Assembly: GCA_945952225.1 (NCBI GenBank)
Contig: CAMFHP010000019.1
Coordinates: 29,518 to 93,517 of the forward strand
Direction: 5' to 3'
Length of the DNA stretch: 64,000 nucleotides
DNA from: an uncultured Myxococcaceae bacterium
GTDB lineage: Bacteria; Myxococcota_A; Polyangia; Polyangiales; Ga0077539
Positions 9,233 through 17,583 of the stretch are shown one piece after another. A program made the translations under genes and the position numbers. A model generated the notes under the pieces. The model had not been told where the DNA came from, did no database searches, and worked only from the letters and a program-made list of their open reading frames with translations. Every line of letters begins with the position of its first letter. The stretch's first letter is position 1.

Positions 9233-9248
9233 TGGCATGGCCTTCGCT
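9233..9248 (+). promoter_or_regulatory. Candidate sigma-54 promoter for the uspA-like gene
   Basis: TGGCATGGCCTTCGCT matches the sigma-54 -24/-12 consensus (TGGCAC-N5-TTGCW) with invariant GG at 9234-9235 and GC at 9246-9247 exactly 10 bases apart. The start would be near 9259, ahead of the GAGGA ribosome site (9273-9277) and ATG 9284. Confidence 0.6.
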
Positions 9249-9283
9249 GAGTGCGTCCGCGCTCCAACCCGCGAGGACACGCC

Positions 9284-9778
9284 ATGATCCAGATTCAACG
9301 CATCGTCGTCCCGATGGACTTCTCCGACTGCTCGAAGCGCGGGCTCCAGTACGCCACGGCGCTGGCCGAGCGCTTCGACGCCGAGATCGTGCTCGTGCAC
9401 GCCATCGAAGCGCCGCTGAACCTCCCGCCGCAGACCCTCGTGCGCCTCGATCCCGAAGGCCCTCCGATGCCCATCATGGACTACGTGCGCGAGGCCGCGG
9501 ACCGTCGGCTCAAGGCCATGCTCGCCGAGCTCGAACTGGTGCACGTGAAGTCGCGCGGCGTCATCGACCTCGGTGACGTGCGCGACATCGTGCTCGAACA
9601 GTCGAAGGCCCTGAAGGCCGACCTCATCGTGATGGGAACCAACGGCCGCAAGGGCCTGCGCCACCTGCTCATCGGCAGCGTCGCCGAAGACATCGTGCGC
9701 CGCGCGTCGGTGCCGGTGCTCACCATCCGTTCGCCCGACGAGGCCCGCCCCTCGGTGCCTCCGCCCGCCGAGGGATGA
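9284..9778 (+). CDS. Universal stress protein (UspA family)
   Basis: The product has 164 residues from ATG 9284, chosen over an upstream ATG at 9251 because GAGGA lies 6-10 bases before it and it begins with the typical IQRIVVPMDFSDCS strand. It is a single Usp domain with the ATP-binding loop GTNGRKG followed by IGSVAEDI, fitting the G-2x-G-9x-G(S/T) signature of nucleotide-binding Usps. Such proteins support survival in stress or starvation. A candidate sigma-54 promoter lies upstream, which would put it under enhancer-binding-protein control. The gene ends 18 bases before the convergent rsmA. Confidence 0.9.
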   Translation: MIQIQRIVVPMDFSDCSKRGLQYATALAERFDAEIVLVHAIEAPLNLPPQTLVRLDPEGPPMPIMDYVREAADRRLKAMLAELELVHVKSRGVIDLGDVRDIVLEQSKALKADLIVMGTNGRKGLRHLLIGSVAEDIVRRASVPVLTIRSPDEARPSVPPPAEG

Positions 9779-9796
9779 CCCCGGCACGGCGTGCGA

Positions 9797-10642
9797 TCAC
9801 CGCGCGCCGCGTTCGGCATCGAGTGCGTCGGCGAGGTGTCCGAGCTGCTCGATGGTGAGGGTCTCGGGGCGCGCGCCGGGGTCGACGCCCGCGCGCTCGC
9901 ACACGCCCGCCGCGCGGTCGCGCACCACGAGCGACGAGAGGCCGTTGCGAAGGGTCTTGCGGCGCGCCGCGAAGAGCGCGTGCACCATGTCTTGAAAGGT
10001 CTTCGTCTCGCGGGCGCGGGGCGTCGCGCGAGGCGTGAGCTTCACCACCGCGGAGTGCACGCGCGGCGCGGGGTGAAAGCACCCGGGCGAGGCCTGCACC
10101 ACGCGGCTCACGTCGCATCCCGCCTGCGTGAAGATCGAGAGCGCGCCCCAGTCGTCGTCGTTGGGCGAGGCGAGCAGGCGCTTCGCCACTTCGAGCTGCA
10201 CCATCACCACGGCCACGCGCCAGCGCATCGGCGGCGTCTGGATCGCGCGCAGCAGGCGTCCGGTGATCTGGTACGGGAGGTTGCCCACGATGCTGTGCGG
10301 TCCCTCGACGGCGGCGTAGTCCCACGTGGCGGCGTCGGCCTCGACGAGCTCGATGTTGGGCGCGAGGTCGTCGGCGGCGAGGGCGCGCACGAGGTCGCGG
10401 TCGCGCTCGATGGCGATCACCCGACGGGCGCGCGGCGCGAGCATCTTGGCGAGGGTTCCGGGGCCAGTGCCGATCTCGACGACGGTCTCGTCGGGCGCGG
10501 GGCCCACGGCGTCGACGATGGCGCGCGCGACGGGCGGCGCGATGAGAAAGCACTGGCCGAAGCTCTCCTTCGTGCGCAGCGCGTGGCGCGCGAGAAAGCG
10601 TCGCGGGTCTTCGAAGCCGTCGCCGGCGGGGGAGTCACTCAT
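9797..10642 (-). CDS. rsmA: 16S rRNA dimethyladenosine transferase RsmA (KsgA)
   Basis: The 281-residue enzyme dimethylates two adjacent adenines in the 3' terminal hairpin of 16S rRNA late in 30S assembly. Visible motifs are SFGQCFL at the N-terminus (usual form GQNFL, so Asn is replaced by Cys), the SAM-binding loop VVEIGTGPGTL, acidic ERD that binds the SAM ribose, the catalytic NLPY motif in IVGNLPYQITG, and the C-terminal RNA-binding helices. It follows the DUF58 gene by 27 bases on the same strand and is probably the last gene of the DUF4350/MoxR/DUF58 operon, an unusual placement. The Cys substitution is notable but the rest of the active site is intact. Confidence 0.93.
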   Translation of the reverse strand: MSDSPAGDGFEDPRRFLARHALRTKESFGQCFLIAPPVARAIVDAVGPAPDETVVEIGTGPGTLAKMLAPRARRVIAIERDRDLVRALAADDLAPNIELVEADAATWDYAAVEGPHSIVGNLPYQITGRLLRAIQTPPMRWRVAVVMVQLEVAKRLLASPNDDDWGALSIFTQAGCDVSRVVQASPGCFHPAPRVHSAVVKLTPRATPRARETKTFQDMVHALFAARRKTLRNGLSSLVVRDRAAGVCERAGVDPGARPETLTIEQLGHLADALDAERGAR

Positions 10643-10669
10643 CGAGAAAAATACCTGCTGCGTCGGGCG

Positions 10670-12298
10670 TCACTTCATCGCGCGCGGTGCGGCGGCGCGG
10701 CGGAACCATCGGGCCGCCGGATCCTTCGCGGACGCGGTGTACAACGGCACGCCCACCGACGCGAGACGCGGTCGCAGCTCGTCGAAGCGCAGGCGCTCCT
10801 CGCCGGTGAAGAGGGCCACGAGGGCCTCGCGGCGCGCGCGCGCGTCGGCGTTCTGCGACGGGGGCTCACGGCCCGCGAAGTCGGCCCCTGCGGGCGCCAC
10901 GAAGGTCACGCGGTGACGCTTCTGCCGGGCGTATCCGAGGGCCTTCTTGAGGGGCTCGAAATCGCTCACGGCGTCGAGGTCGCTCACCACGAGCACGGTG
11001 CGAACCTCGCGGGCGCCGTCGATCGCCGCGCGCACGGCCTCGGCGAGCCCGATGGATTTCGCACGCCCTTCGGGGTCGTGGCGCAGGGGCAGCGGGATCG
11101 CACGCGCACGACAGAACGCGCGCCAGAGGCGCTGGAGCGGGTCCTTCGCGGCGACGGGGACGCGCGCCGTCGGGTCGTGTTCGAGGGCCTTCACCACCAT
11201 GCGTGCGAGGCGCTGCTGTCCATCGCCCGACGTCACACCGCGGAACACGTCGACGCCCTCCTGCTCGCGGTAGTAGCGCGCGACGGTCTCGACGAGGGTC
11301 TCGTCATCGACGTCGGTGAGGTCTTCGTCGACGAGGGCGCGGAGGTCGACGGCGGCGCCCACGATCTGCCGCAGGTGCGCGGGGGAGTCTCCCGGTGCGA
11401 GCTTCGCCACCACCCGTCGATCGAAGGCCACGAGCCCGAGTCGATCGCCGCCCGACCCCGCGAGCCGCGCGGCCTGCGCTGCGAGCTCGATGGCGTAGTC
11501 GAGCTTCGAGCCTCCGCGGTCGTCGCCGCGCATCGTGGCCGACGCATCGAGCACGAGCACACGCGTGGTCTGCGACTCGTCTTCGGTCTCGCGCACGAGG
11601 TAGCGCCCGCGCCGCGCGCTCGCCGCCCACGCGATGCGCTTCATGGGATCGCCCGGTTGATACTCCCGCAGCTCGCGGATCTCGGGCCCTTCGCCCGCGC
11701 GCCGCTCGGCCCGTCCCGCGCGCATCGCCGGGGCGCGCTCGGGAGCCGCGTTCGCACGGAGCTGCGAGAGCCCGCCGTATGCGCGCGGCACCACTTCGAG
11801 CACCAGCGGGTTCGGAAAGTACAACGGAGCCCACGCGAGCCCGAGCGGTCCCGAGAGGGTCATCCACGCGCCGTGAAGCACGTGCCGTCCCGCGTGCGAG
11901 GGCTTGATCTGCAGGTCGAAGGTGGCGATCCCCCGCGGAGGAACCACCACCCGCGCGCCCTTCACGCGTGAGTGTCGAAGGCCCGGCGAGAGCGCGAGGC
12001 GCGGCGTGCCGAGCACGAGCTCGTCGTCGGTCGGATTGCGCAGCGCGATGCGGAGCGTGACGGGCTCGTCGGGCCGACGCACCCCGCCGGGAGGGAGCGG
12101 CGTCCACCACGTGAACTCCAGCCGCTCGCGTCGCATCTGCCGCGGCAGCGGAAGGGTGAGCACCCACGCGAACGCGATGCCCGTGAGCGCCGCACCGCCC
12201 GCGAGCGCGACGGGCGCGACGCCGCCGAGGAGCCCCCCGAGCGAGAGCCCCACGGCGCCCATGAAGGCCATGCGTCCGGGGTGGCTGAGCGAGGGCAC
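10670..12298 (-). CDS. DUF58-domain protein (vWA-like, MoxR partner)
   Basis: The 542-residue protein starts at GTG 12298 with GAGG 8 bases upstream. The N-terminus has two hydrophobic segments (about residues 11-50), so it is membrane anchored. The conserved DUF58 signature REYQPGDPMKRIAWAASAR is present, followed by a von Willebrand A-like domain with the metal-site start VLVLDASATMRG. DUF58 proteins are encoded with MoxR AAA+ ATPases and are thought to act with them in metal insertion, folding or envelope-stress functions. The gene begins 19 bases after the MoxR stop, consistent with one transcript. The target complex is unknown. Confidence 0.9.
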   Translation of the reverse strand: MPSLSHPGRMAFMGAVGLSLGGLLGGVAPVALAGGAALTGIAFAWVLTLPLPRQMRRERLEFTWWTPLPPGGVRRPDEPVTLRIALRNPTDDELVLGTPRLALSPGLRHSRVKGARVVVPPRGIATFDLQIKPSHAGRHVLHGAWMTLSGPLGLAWAPLYFPNPLVLEVVPRAYGGLSQLRANAAPERAPAMRAGRAERRAGEGPEIRELREYQPGDPMKRIAWAASARRGRYLVRETEDESQTTRVLVLDASATMRGDDRGGSKLDYAIELAAQAARLAGSGGDRLGLVAFDRRVVAKLAPGDSPAHLRQIVGAAVDLRALVDEDLTDVDDETLVETVARYYREQEGVDVFRGVTSGDGQQRLARMVVKALEHDPTARVPVAAKDPLQRLWRAFCRARAIPLPLRHDPEGRAKSIGLAEAVRAAIDGAREVRTVLVVSDLDAVSDFEPLKKALGYARQKRHRVTFVAPAGADFAGREPPSQNADARARREALVALFTGEERLRFDELRPRLASVGVPLYTASAKDPAARWFRRAAAPRAMK

Positions 12299-12317
12299 GG
12301 CGGGGCCTCGTGGAGGG

Positions 12318-13358
12318 TCAGCGCGCGCCTTCGGCCAGCGAGGTGACGGCCCCGTGCGCGGCCGCGTCGGGGCGCGCGTCGGCCCTGCGATACGGCACGC
12401 GGGCGAGGCACTCGTCGATGAGCGCCTCGCGGGTGAGCCCCTCGCTCTCGGCTTCGGCCGAGAGGATCAACCGATGCGCGAGCACGTGCGGCGCGACGCG
12501 CTTGAGGTCATCGGGCGTGACGTACCAGCGACCCGCGATGAGGGCCGCGGCGCGCGCGGCGAGCACGAGCCCGAGCGACGCGCGGGGTGACGCGCCGAGG
12601 GCGATGCGCGAGTGCGCGCGGGTGTACTGCGCGAGCGCGACGGCGTAGGCGTACACCTCGTCGTCGACGTAGACCTCGCCGCCCACCTGCTGGAGCCACA
12701 GCACGTTTTCGAGCGTGCACACGGCCCGCGTCTCCGGCGGCTTCGAGGCGTACGTGCGGAGAATGGTGATCTCGTCGGCGGTGCTCGGGTACGGCACCAC
12801 GATGCGCATGAGAAAGCGGTCGACCTGCGCCTCGGGGAGGGGATAGGTGCCCTCCTGTTCGACGGGGTTCTGCGTGGCGAGCACGAAGAAGGGCGCGGCC
12901 AGGCGGTGCGTCTCGCCGTCGATGGTGACCTGGTGCTCCTGCATCGCTTCGAGCAGGGCGCTCTGGGTCTTGGCGGGGGCGCGGTTGATCTCATCGCCGA
13001 GCACCACGTGCGAGAAGATCGGGCCGTGGCGGAGGTTGAACGCCCCGTCGCGCTGCGAGAGCACGTACGTGCCGGTGATGTCGCTCGGGAGCAGGTCGGG
13101 CGTGAATTGAATGCGCTTGAACGACCCGCCGATGGCGCCCGCCATGGCCTTGATGAGCGTGGTCTTCGCCACACCCGGAACGCCTTCGAGCAGGCAGTGC
13201 CCGCGCGCGAGGAGCGCCGTGAGAATGAGCTCGGGAATCTCCGCGTGGCCCACGTACGAGCGCCCCACCTCGTCGAGCACCGCGCGGCAGAGGGCCTGCG
13301 CGCGACGGGCGTTCTCGGCGCGTCCGTCGGCGCCGCTGGGGATCTGCGCTTGCACCAT
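12318..13358 (-). CDS. MoxR-family AAA+ ATPase
   Basis: This 346-residue ATPase has Walker A GVPGVAKTT (Lys65), Walker B VVLGDEINRAPAKTQ, sensor 1 ATQNPVEQEGTYPLPEAQVDRF, and a C-terminal lid, all standard for the MoxR subfamily (AAA_3 and lid domains). MoxR proteins act as chaperone-like ATPases on vWA-domain partners. It sits between the DUF4350 gene (18-base gap) and the DUF58 gene (19-base gap) in one minus-strand operon, the classical order for this system. Confidence 0.93.
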   Translation of the reverse strand: MVQAQIPSGADGRAENARRAQALCRAVLDEVGRSYVGHAEIPELILTALLARGHCLLEGVPGVAKTTLIKAMAGAIGGSFKRIQFTPDLLPSDITGTYVLSQRDGAFNLRHGPIFSHVVLGDEINRAPAKTQSALLEAMQEHQVTIDGETHRLAAPFFVLATQNPVEQEGTYPLPEAQVDRFLMRIVVPYPSTADEITILRTYASKPPETRAVCTLENVLWLQQVGGEVYVDDEVYAYAVALAQYTRAHSRIALGASPRASLGLVLAARAAALIAGRWYVTPDDLKRVAPHVLAHRLILSAEAESEGLTREALIDECLARVPYRRADARPDAAAHGAVTSLAEGAR

Positions 13359-13376
13359 CGTGAGAAGACCTTCTGG

Positions 13377-14648
13377 CTAGCGAGAAGCGGCGCGGAGGAT
13401 CGCATCGATCCGCTGCCAGAGCGACAGAAAGCGTGCGGGCGAGACCGTGGGCGCCGTGGGGTCTTCCGCGCGCCTCGCCACCGCGTCGAGCTCGCCGAGC
13501 AGCGCGCGGACCTCGTTGCGACGTGTGCCGTCGAGCGTATCGAGCGCGCGTTCGAGGGCCGCGCGCACGTCGCGGGTGGCGCGCACGCCGAGGGTCCGCA
13601 GCAGCGACTGCTCCACGTAGCGCCGCGCGCGGAGCGTCGGAATGAGCAGGTTCACGCGCTCCGTGGTGTAGAGCCCCACGCGGTCGGCGATGCCCGCGGC
13701 GGTTCCCTCGGGGCCGCGGGGACCGTAGCGCTCGCTGGGCTTCTTTCCCCACGTGAGCACGGCCATCACGAGCGCGGCGGCGAGCGCGATGAGCATCGCG
13801 AGGGGGCGCAACACCACGGGCGCCGCGAGCGCGCGAGAGAGCGCCGCGAGCGAGTCGTTGAGGGTGTTCACGGCCTCGCGGGCGGGGGTGCGTCCGCGCG
13901 TGCGTCCGCGGTAGAGCCCGCGCGCTTCGGCGTCGCCCCACACGAGGTAGACGTGTCCGCGGTGGTCGCCGCCGAGAAAGTCGAGGAGGTTCTGCGCGAA
14001 GCGTCGGTTGCCCGCGAAGCGCATCATGGTGTTGAGCAGCAGCGAGGGGTCGCCGCCCACCACGAGCTTGCCGCGACCGATCTGGCCCACGAGCAGAAAG
14101 CCCTGATCGCCCGGAGGAAACTCGAAGACCGGCGTGAGCCGCGGGTGCGAGAGCGCCACGGGGATGTTGGTCACCAGCACATCCACACCGTCGGCGAGCA
14201 TGTGCGCCGAGCGCGGCCGCGCGAGCAGGAGTTCCGGCAGGTCGGGCGCGCGCGGAATGCCCTGCACCCGCGCCTCGCGGCGAAACTGGAACCAGTCGAG
14301 AAACTGCCCCGACGCGCCGAAGTCGTCGAACCACGCGACGCGTCCGCCCTCGTCGAGAAAGGCCGAGAGGTCGGCGACGCCGAGCGCGTGGCGGGGATAG
14401 AGCACCAGCACCGCGTCGTTGGCGCGCACCACGTCCCAGTCGAGCGTTCGCACCGGCCTGACATCGATGTCGCCATCGGTCGCGAGGCGCAGCAGCTCCG
14501 AGGTGCCGTTCCACGCAGAACTGCGCGGGTCGTAGTCGGCCTGCGCGCGCGCCGCGGGAGCCCACACACCGAGCGCGAGGGTCAGCGCGAGGGCCGCGAA
14601 ACGGAGCGCGCCGACGCAGGATCGGCCATGGAGACCGCGCGCTTTCAA
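13377..14648 (-). CDS. DUF4350-type membrane protein of the MoxR operon
   Basis: The 423-residue product starts at TTG 14648, supported by GGAGGG just upstream; no ATG or GTG fits better. It has a signal peptide (ALRFAALALTLALGVWAPAARAQA), a periplasmic DUF4350-like domain (VLVLYPRHALGVADLSAFLDEGGRVAWFDDFG-type fold with a VVGGDPSLLLN segment) and one membrane helix at about residues 285-305 (LAMLIALAAALVMAVLTW), then a cytoplasmic helical tail. DUF4350 proteins occur with MoxR and DUF58 genes in many bacteria. It probably couples the periplasm to the cytoplasmic ATPase. It is the first gene of the operon that ends with rsmA. Confidence 0.8.
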   Translation of the reverse strand: MKARGLHGRSCVGALRFAALALTLALGVWAPAARAQADYDPRSSAWNGTSELLRLATDGDIDVRPVRTLDWDVVRANDAVLVLYPRHALGVADLSAFLDEGGRVAWFDDFGASGQFLDWFQFRREARVQGIPRAPDLPELLLARPRSAHMLADGVDVLVTNIPVALSHPRLTPVFEFPPGDQGFLLVGQIGRGKLVVGGDPSLLLNTMMRFAGNRRFAQNLLDFLGGDHRGHVYLVWGDAEARGLYRGRTRGRTPAREAVNTLNDSLAALSRALAAPVVLRPLAMLIALAAALVMAVLTWGKKPSERYGPRGPEGTAAGIADRVGLYTTERVNLLIPTLRARRYVEQSLLRTLGVRATRDVRAALERALDTLDGTRRNEVRALLGELDAVARRAEDPTAPTVSPARFLSLWQRIDAILRAASR

Positions 14649-14739
14649 GCTCCCTCCGAGACCCGTCGTTGAGGGCTTCGAGCGCGTTGCAGCGACGCGC
14701 CGACGGAGAGCCCCGTGCGCATCGCTGAACTCTTGCCCG

Positions 14740-14756
14740 TGGCACCCGCGTTGCTA
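14740..14756 (+). promoter_or_regulatory. Near-consensus sigma-54 promoter
   Basis: TGGCAC (14740-14745), five bases, then TTGCT (14751-14755) matches TGGCAC-N5-TTGCW; GG 14741-14742 and GC 14753-14754 are exactly 10 bases apart. The predicted start near 14766 lies ahead of GGAGG (14798-14802) and ATG 14811. A weaker sigma-70-like pair (TTGCCC 14733, TATATT 14755) overlaps it. Confidence 0.7.
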
Positions 14757-14810
14757 TATTCCGTCCGGATTCCGGTCGGTTCCCAACCCCACCGCCTGGA
14801 GGTGCTGCCG

Positions 14811-14978
14811 ATGCTTCCTCCGTACATCATCGAGGAGATCCGTCGCAGGGAGAACGAGCAGCGACGGCGCCACGAGCAGCCCCAGCTCGAACTGCCGGTG
14901 CCCATCGTGATTCCTCCCCAGGGCCAGGAGCCCCGACGCGATGACGACGACCGCGGGGTCATCATCATCGACCTCTGA
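14811..14978 (+). CDS. Small acidic-tailed protein of unknown function
   Basis: The 55-residue product starts at ATG 14811 with GGAGG eight bases upstream; an in-frame ATG at 14715 would place the start upstream of the predicted promoter and is rejected. It begins MLPPYIIEEIRRRE, continues with an Arg/Gln/Glu-rich amphipathic stretch, a Pro/Val/Ile segment (LPVPIVIPP), and ends in an Asp-rich tail with a hydrophobic terminus (GVIIIDL). There is no signal peptide or membrane helix. I do not recognise a family. The near-consensus sigma-54 promoter and the clean ribosome site argue that it is a real, regulated gene. Confidence 0.7.
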   Translation: MLPPYIIEEIRRRENEQRRRHEQPQLELPVPIVIPPQGQEPRRDDDDRGVIIIDL

Positions 14979-14994
14979 TCGCACCCCGCGCGCT

Positions 14995-15867
14995 TCACCC
15001 TTCTCCCACACTCCGACTCAGCGTGTACCAGGCCCGGCGGATCTCCTCCGGGGCCCACGGCGCCTTCGGGTCATCGCCCACCACGCCGCGGCTCTCGGTC
15101 ATGCGCCACGTCGAGAGCTTGTTGCCCGCCACCGCGAGCACCTCGCCCGTGGTCTCACCACACAACGACGACGCGAGGAACAGCGCCGCCGCCGCCACGA
15201 ACTGCGGCCCGAGCGTGTCGTCTTTGATCGTCGCGAACATCGGGAGGTCTTCGGTCATGCGCGTGCGCGCGATGGGCGCGAGCGCGTTGACCGTGACGTG
15301 GTGCTTCTTGAGCTCCACCGCGAGCGTGCGCGTGAGCCCGTACACCGCTGCGCACGCGGCCGCGTAGGCCGACTGGTGGATCATCCCCACGAGCCCCGCC
15401 GCGCCCGTGGTGTTCACGATGCGTCCGCCGCGCTTCTGCTCCACCATCCGCTGCGCCGCGGCCTGTGTGACAAGAAACGTCCCGCGCGCGACGGTGCCCA
15501 TCACCGCATCGAAGGTCGCCTCGTCGGTCTTGAGCGCGCTGCGCTCACGCACGATGCCCGCGTTGTTCACGAGCACATCGAGGCCGCCGAAGGCCTCGAC
15601 CGCGCGCGCCACGATCGCCCGCGCGCCCTCTGCGGTCGCCACCGTGTCGTAGCTCGCCACGGCCTCGCCGCCCGCCGCGCGGATCTCCTCGACCACGCGG
15701 TCCGCGGGCTCGCGCGAGGCGCCCGTTCCGTCGGTCGCGCACCCGAGGTCGTTCACCACGACCTTCGCGCCCTCGCGCGCGAAGCGCAGCGCCTCGGCGC
15801 GGCCGATGCCGTTCCCCGCGCCCGTGACAATCACCACCCTGCCGTCGAGGAGTCCCATCGTCGTCAC
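14995..15867 (-). CDS. Short-chain dehydrogenase-like protein with altered catalytic residues
   Basis: The 290-residue protein has an intact SDR nucleotide-binding fold: TGAGNGIGRAEALRF, VVNDLG and LVNNAG, closest in feel to the 3-hydroxyacyl-CoA dehydrogenase domain of multifunctional beta-oxidation enzymes. The active site is not normal. The usual Ser of the NxSS motif is Gly155 (NTTGAAG) and the YxxxK motif reads YAAAC, so Tyr168 remains but the Lys is Cys172. It probably binds NAD(P) but may not be an ordinary dehydrogenase. Its ATG overlaps the stop of the upstream metalloprotease gene by four bases (ATGA), so translation is coupled; ATG 15858 is an alternative start. Confidence 0.85.
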   Translation of the reverse strand: MTTMGLLDGRVVIVTGAGNGIGRAEALRFAREGAKVVVNDLGCATDGTGASREPADRVVEEIRAAGGEAVASYDTVATAEGARAIVARAVEAFGGLDVLVNNAGIVRERSALKTDEATFDAVMGTVARGTFLVTQAAAQRMVEQKRGGRIVNTTGAAGLVGMIHQSAYAAACAAVYGLTRTLAVELKKHHVTVNALAPIARTRMTEDLPMFATIKDDTLGPQFVAAAALFLASSLCGETTGEVLAVAGNKLSTWRMTESRGVVGDDPKAPWAPEEIRRAWYTLSRSVGEG

Positions 15868-17507
15868 CGCACGAGCGCGTGCGCCCGCATCACGTAGCCC
15901 TGACCCGCCGAGAGCGCCGATCCCCCCTGCGCCTGCCAGTACATGAGATTGCGCGTCGCCGTCGCATCCGACGGCGTGTCACTGATCGGATCGACGCCGC
16001 CGAAGGCCGAGCACATCGTCTGCGCTGCGGTGGTGCATCCGGGCTGCGACTCGACGGGGTGGTACAGCCCGAGGTAGTGGCCGCACTCGTGGGCCATCAC
16101 CTGCGGGAGAAGGTCGGTGCCTCCCTGCGTGCTCTCCCACCCGATCACCACGCCCGACGCGGTGGTGCCGTTGATGCCTGCGGGGCCGTTGATGGTCCCC
16201 GCGACGCCGATGGCGTTCTCGAGGCCCGCGCTCGACGAGATGCCGCGCACGAACATGAGGTTCAGCACCGGATCGGGATTGCCGCCGGTGCGCGTGAACA
16301 GCTCGCGGAGCTCGGCCTGGCTGTCGATCACCGAGAAGCGCGTCGCGTCGGCGCCGGTGATGTCGACGAAGTTGGTCACCGTCACGCCGATGCCCACGGT
16401 CGCGTAGATGCGACGCATCGACGCGATGGCGTTCACGAGGCGCGTGTTGGTCATGGCCGTCGCGGCGCTGATGTTCCGCGTGCCCACGAACCACACCCGC
16501 ACGAGCAGCGTGCCCGACGACATCATGCCGCCCGGCGCGCGCTTCACGAAGGCCGTGGCGCGGAGGCGTCGCGTGTCAACGGTCGACATGCGGTCGTTGA
16601 GCAGCGCGTGCGACGACTGATAGGCCCCGGCGCTCACGCGCTGGTTGTCGCGCGTCGGCAGCATCGCGCTGTTGAACTGGTAGCGCGCGGGGATCGTGCG
16701 GATCGGCTGCTCGCGCAACGACGACCACGTGCGGAGGTCGACGAGCGCCGTGTTGTCGGGGGCCGTGACGCGCGAGATGGCGGCGTAGAGGTCGCTGCCG
16801 CCCATGTCCTGCGTGGTCCAGGTGATGGAGACGGTATCGGGCGCGACGTTGAGCAGCGACGGAGGCGTCGAGCTGTCGACGGGGTTGTCGCCGTCGGAGA
16901 GCGTGTACGACTCGACGGTCACGCCCGTGATGGGCGCGTGGCCGCAGTAGGTGGCCCGACCGCCGGTTCGCGAGAAGGGCGTGCAGCGCCAGCCCGCGCC
17001 GCAGTCTGCGTCCGTGGCGCAGGCGTTGTGGCAGCGACCGTCGACGCACGCGTTCGAGAGGCAGTCGTCGTCGGCCGTGCAGGCGTTGCCAGGGTCCTGG
17101 TTGGCGCCCGGAACCTCGCCGCAGACCCAGCGCCCGCCACCGCCGCGGTCGAGCGCGCAGTAGAACGTCGGACCCACGGGCACGCAGTCGTCGTCGCGGC
17201 GGCACGCCTGCGCGCACACCCGCGCGGTGCCGATGCCCTGCGTGCAGAGGCCCGATGCGCAGTCGCCATCGGCGGAACACGCGCTCCCGAGCGGAAGCCC
17301 GGGCATCGTGGGCACGTCGGGGGCGGTGACATCGGGCGCGATGACGTCGGGAACGGCCGCGTCGGCGGCGGTGACGTCGGGCGAGGTGTCGGGCGCGGCG
17401 TCGACGGGCGATCCGTCGGTGGACCCATCGACGGGAGCGTTTGCGTTCACCGTCTGGGAGCCGCAGCCCGCGGCGACGACGAGCGCAAGGAGGGCGAAGG
17501 AGCGCAC
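15864..17507 (-). CDS. Pappalysin-like (M43) metalloprotease lipoprotein
   Basis: The 547-residue protein has a lipoprotein signal (FALLALVVAAGC), a Val/Ala/Pro/Asp-rich linker, then Cys-rich motifs of the type CxxDxDC (CSADGDC, CRRDDDC, CTADDDC, CATDADC) common in myxobacterial surface proteins. The C-terminal domain is a metzincin: HECGHYLGLYH gives zinc ligands His473, His477 and His483 with Glu474 as base, and NLMYW supplies a Met-turn. M43 proteases cut extracellular proteins. The gene is divergent from the Ser/Thr kinase and coupled by ATGA overlap to the SDR-like gene downstream. Confidence 0.87.
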   Translation of the reverse strand: MRSFALLALVVAAGCGSQTVNANAPVDGSTDGSPVDAAPDTSPDVTAADAAVPDVIAPDVTAPDVPTMPGLPLGSACSADGDCASGLCTQGIGTARVCAQACRRDDDCVPVGPTFYCALDRGGGGRWVCGEVPGANQDPGNACTADDDCLSNACVDGRCHNACATDADCGAGWRCTPFSRTGGRATYCGHAPITGVTVESYTLSDGDNPVDSSTPPSLLNVAPDTVSITWTTQDMGGSDLYAAISRVTAPDNTALVDLRTWSSLREQPIRTIPARYQFNSAMLPTRDNQRVSAGAYQSSHALLNDRMSTVDTRRLRATAFVKRAPGGMMSSGTLLVRVWFVGTRNISAATAMTNTRLVNAIASMRRIYATVGIGVTVTNFVDITGADATRFSVIDSQAELRELFTRTGGNPDPVLNLMFVRGISSSAGLENAIGVAGTINGPAGINGTTASGVVIGWESTQGGTDLLPQVMAHECGHYLGLYHPVESQPGCTTAAQTMCSAFGGVDPISDTPSDATATRNLMYWQAQGGSALSAGQGYVMRAHALVR

Positions 17508-17529
17508 GAATCCTCGGTAGATCAGGGCG

Positions 17530-17547
17530 CGGGAGTGAAATCTCCCG
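17530..17547. promoter_or_regulatory. Inverted repeat between divergent protease and kinase genes
   Basis: CGGGAG (17530-17535) and CTCCCG (17542-17547) are perfect 6-bp arms around a 6-base AT-rich centre. The site lies in the short divergent region, 17-34 bases before a TATAGT box (17564-17569) for the kinase gene. It may be a regulator site; short arms keep confidence low. Confidence 0.35.
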
Positions 17548-17583
17548 AACGCGCGGCGCGAGGATATAGTGCTTTCACGCGTG

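Noticed and set aside
12612..14672. Long plus-strand frames opposite the MoxR and DUF4350 genes
   Set aside because: The translations have no domains and mirror the real minus-strand genes.
14733..14760. Sigma-70 promoter TTGCCC-N16-TATATT
   Set aside because: It overlaps a much better sigma-54 match; kept only as a secondary possibility.
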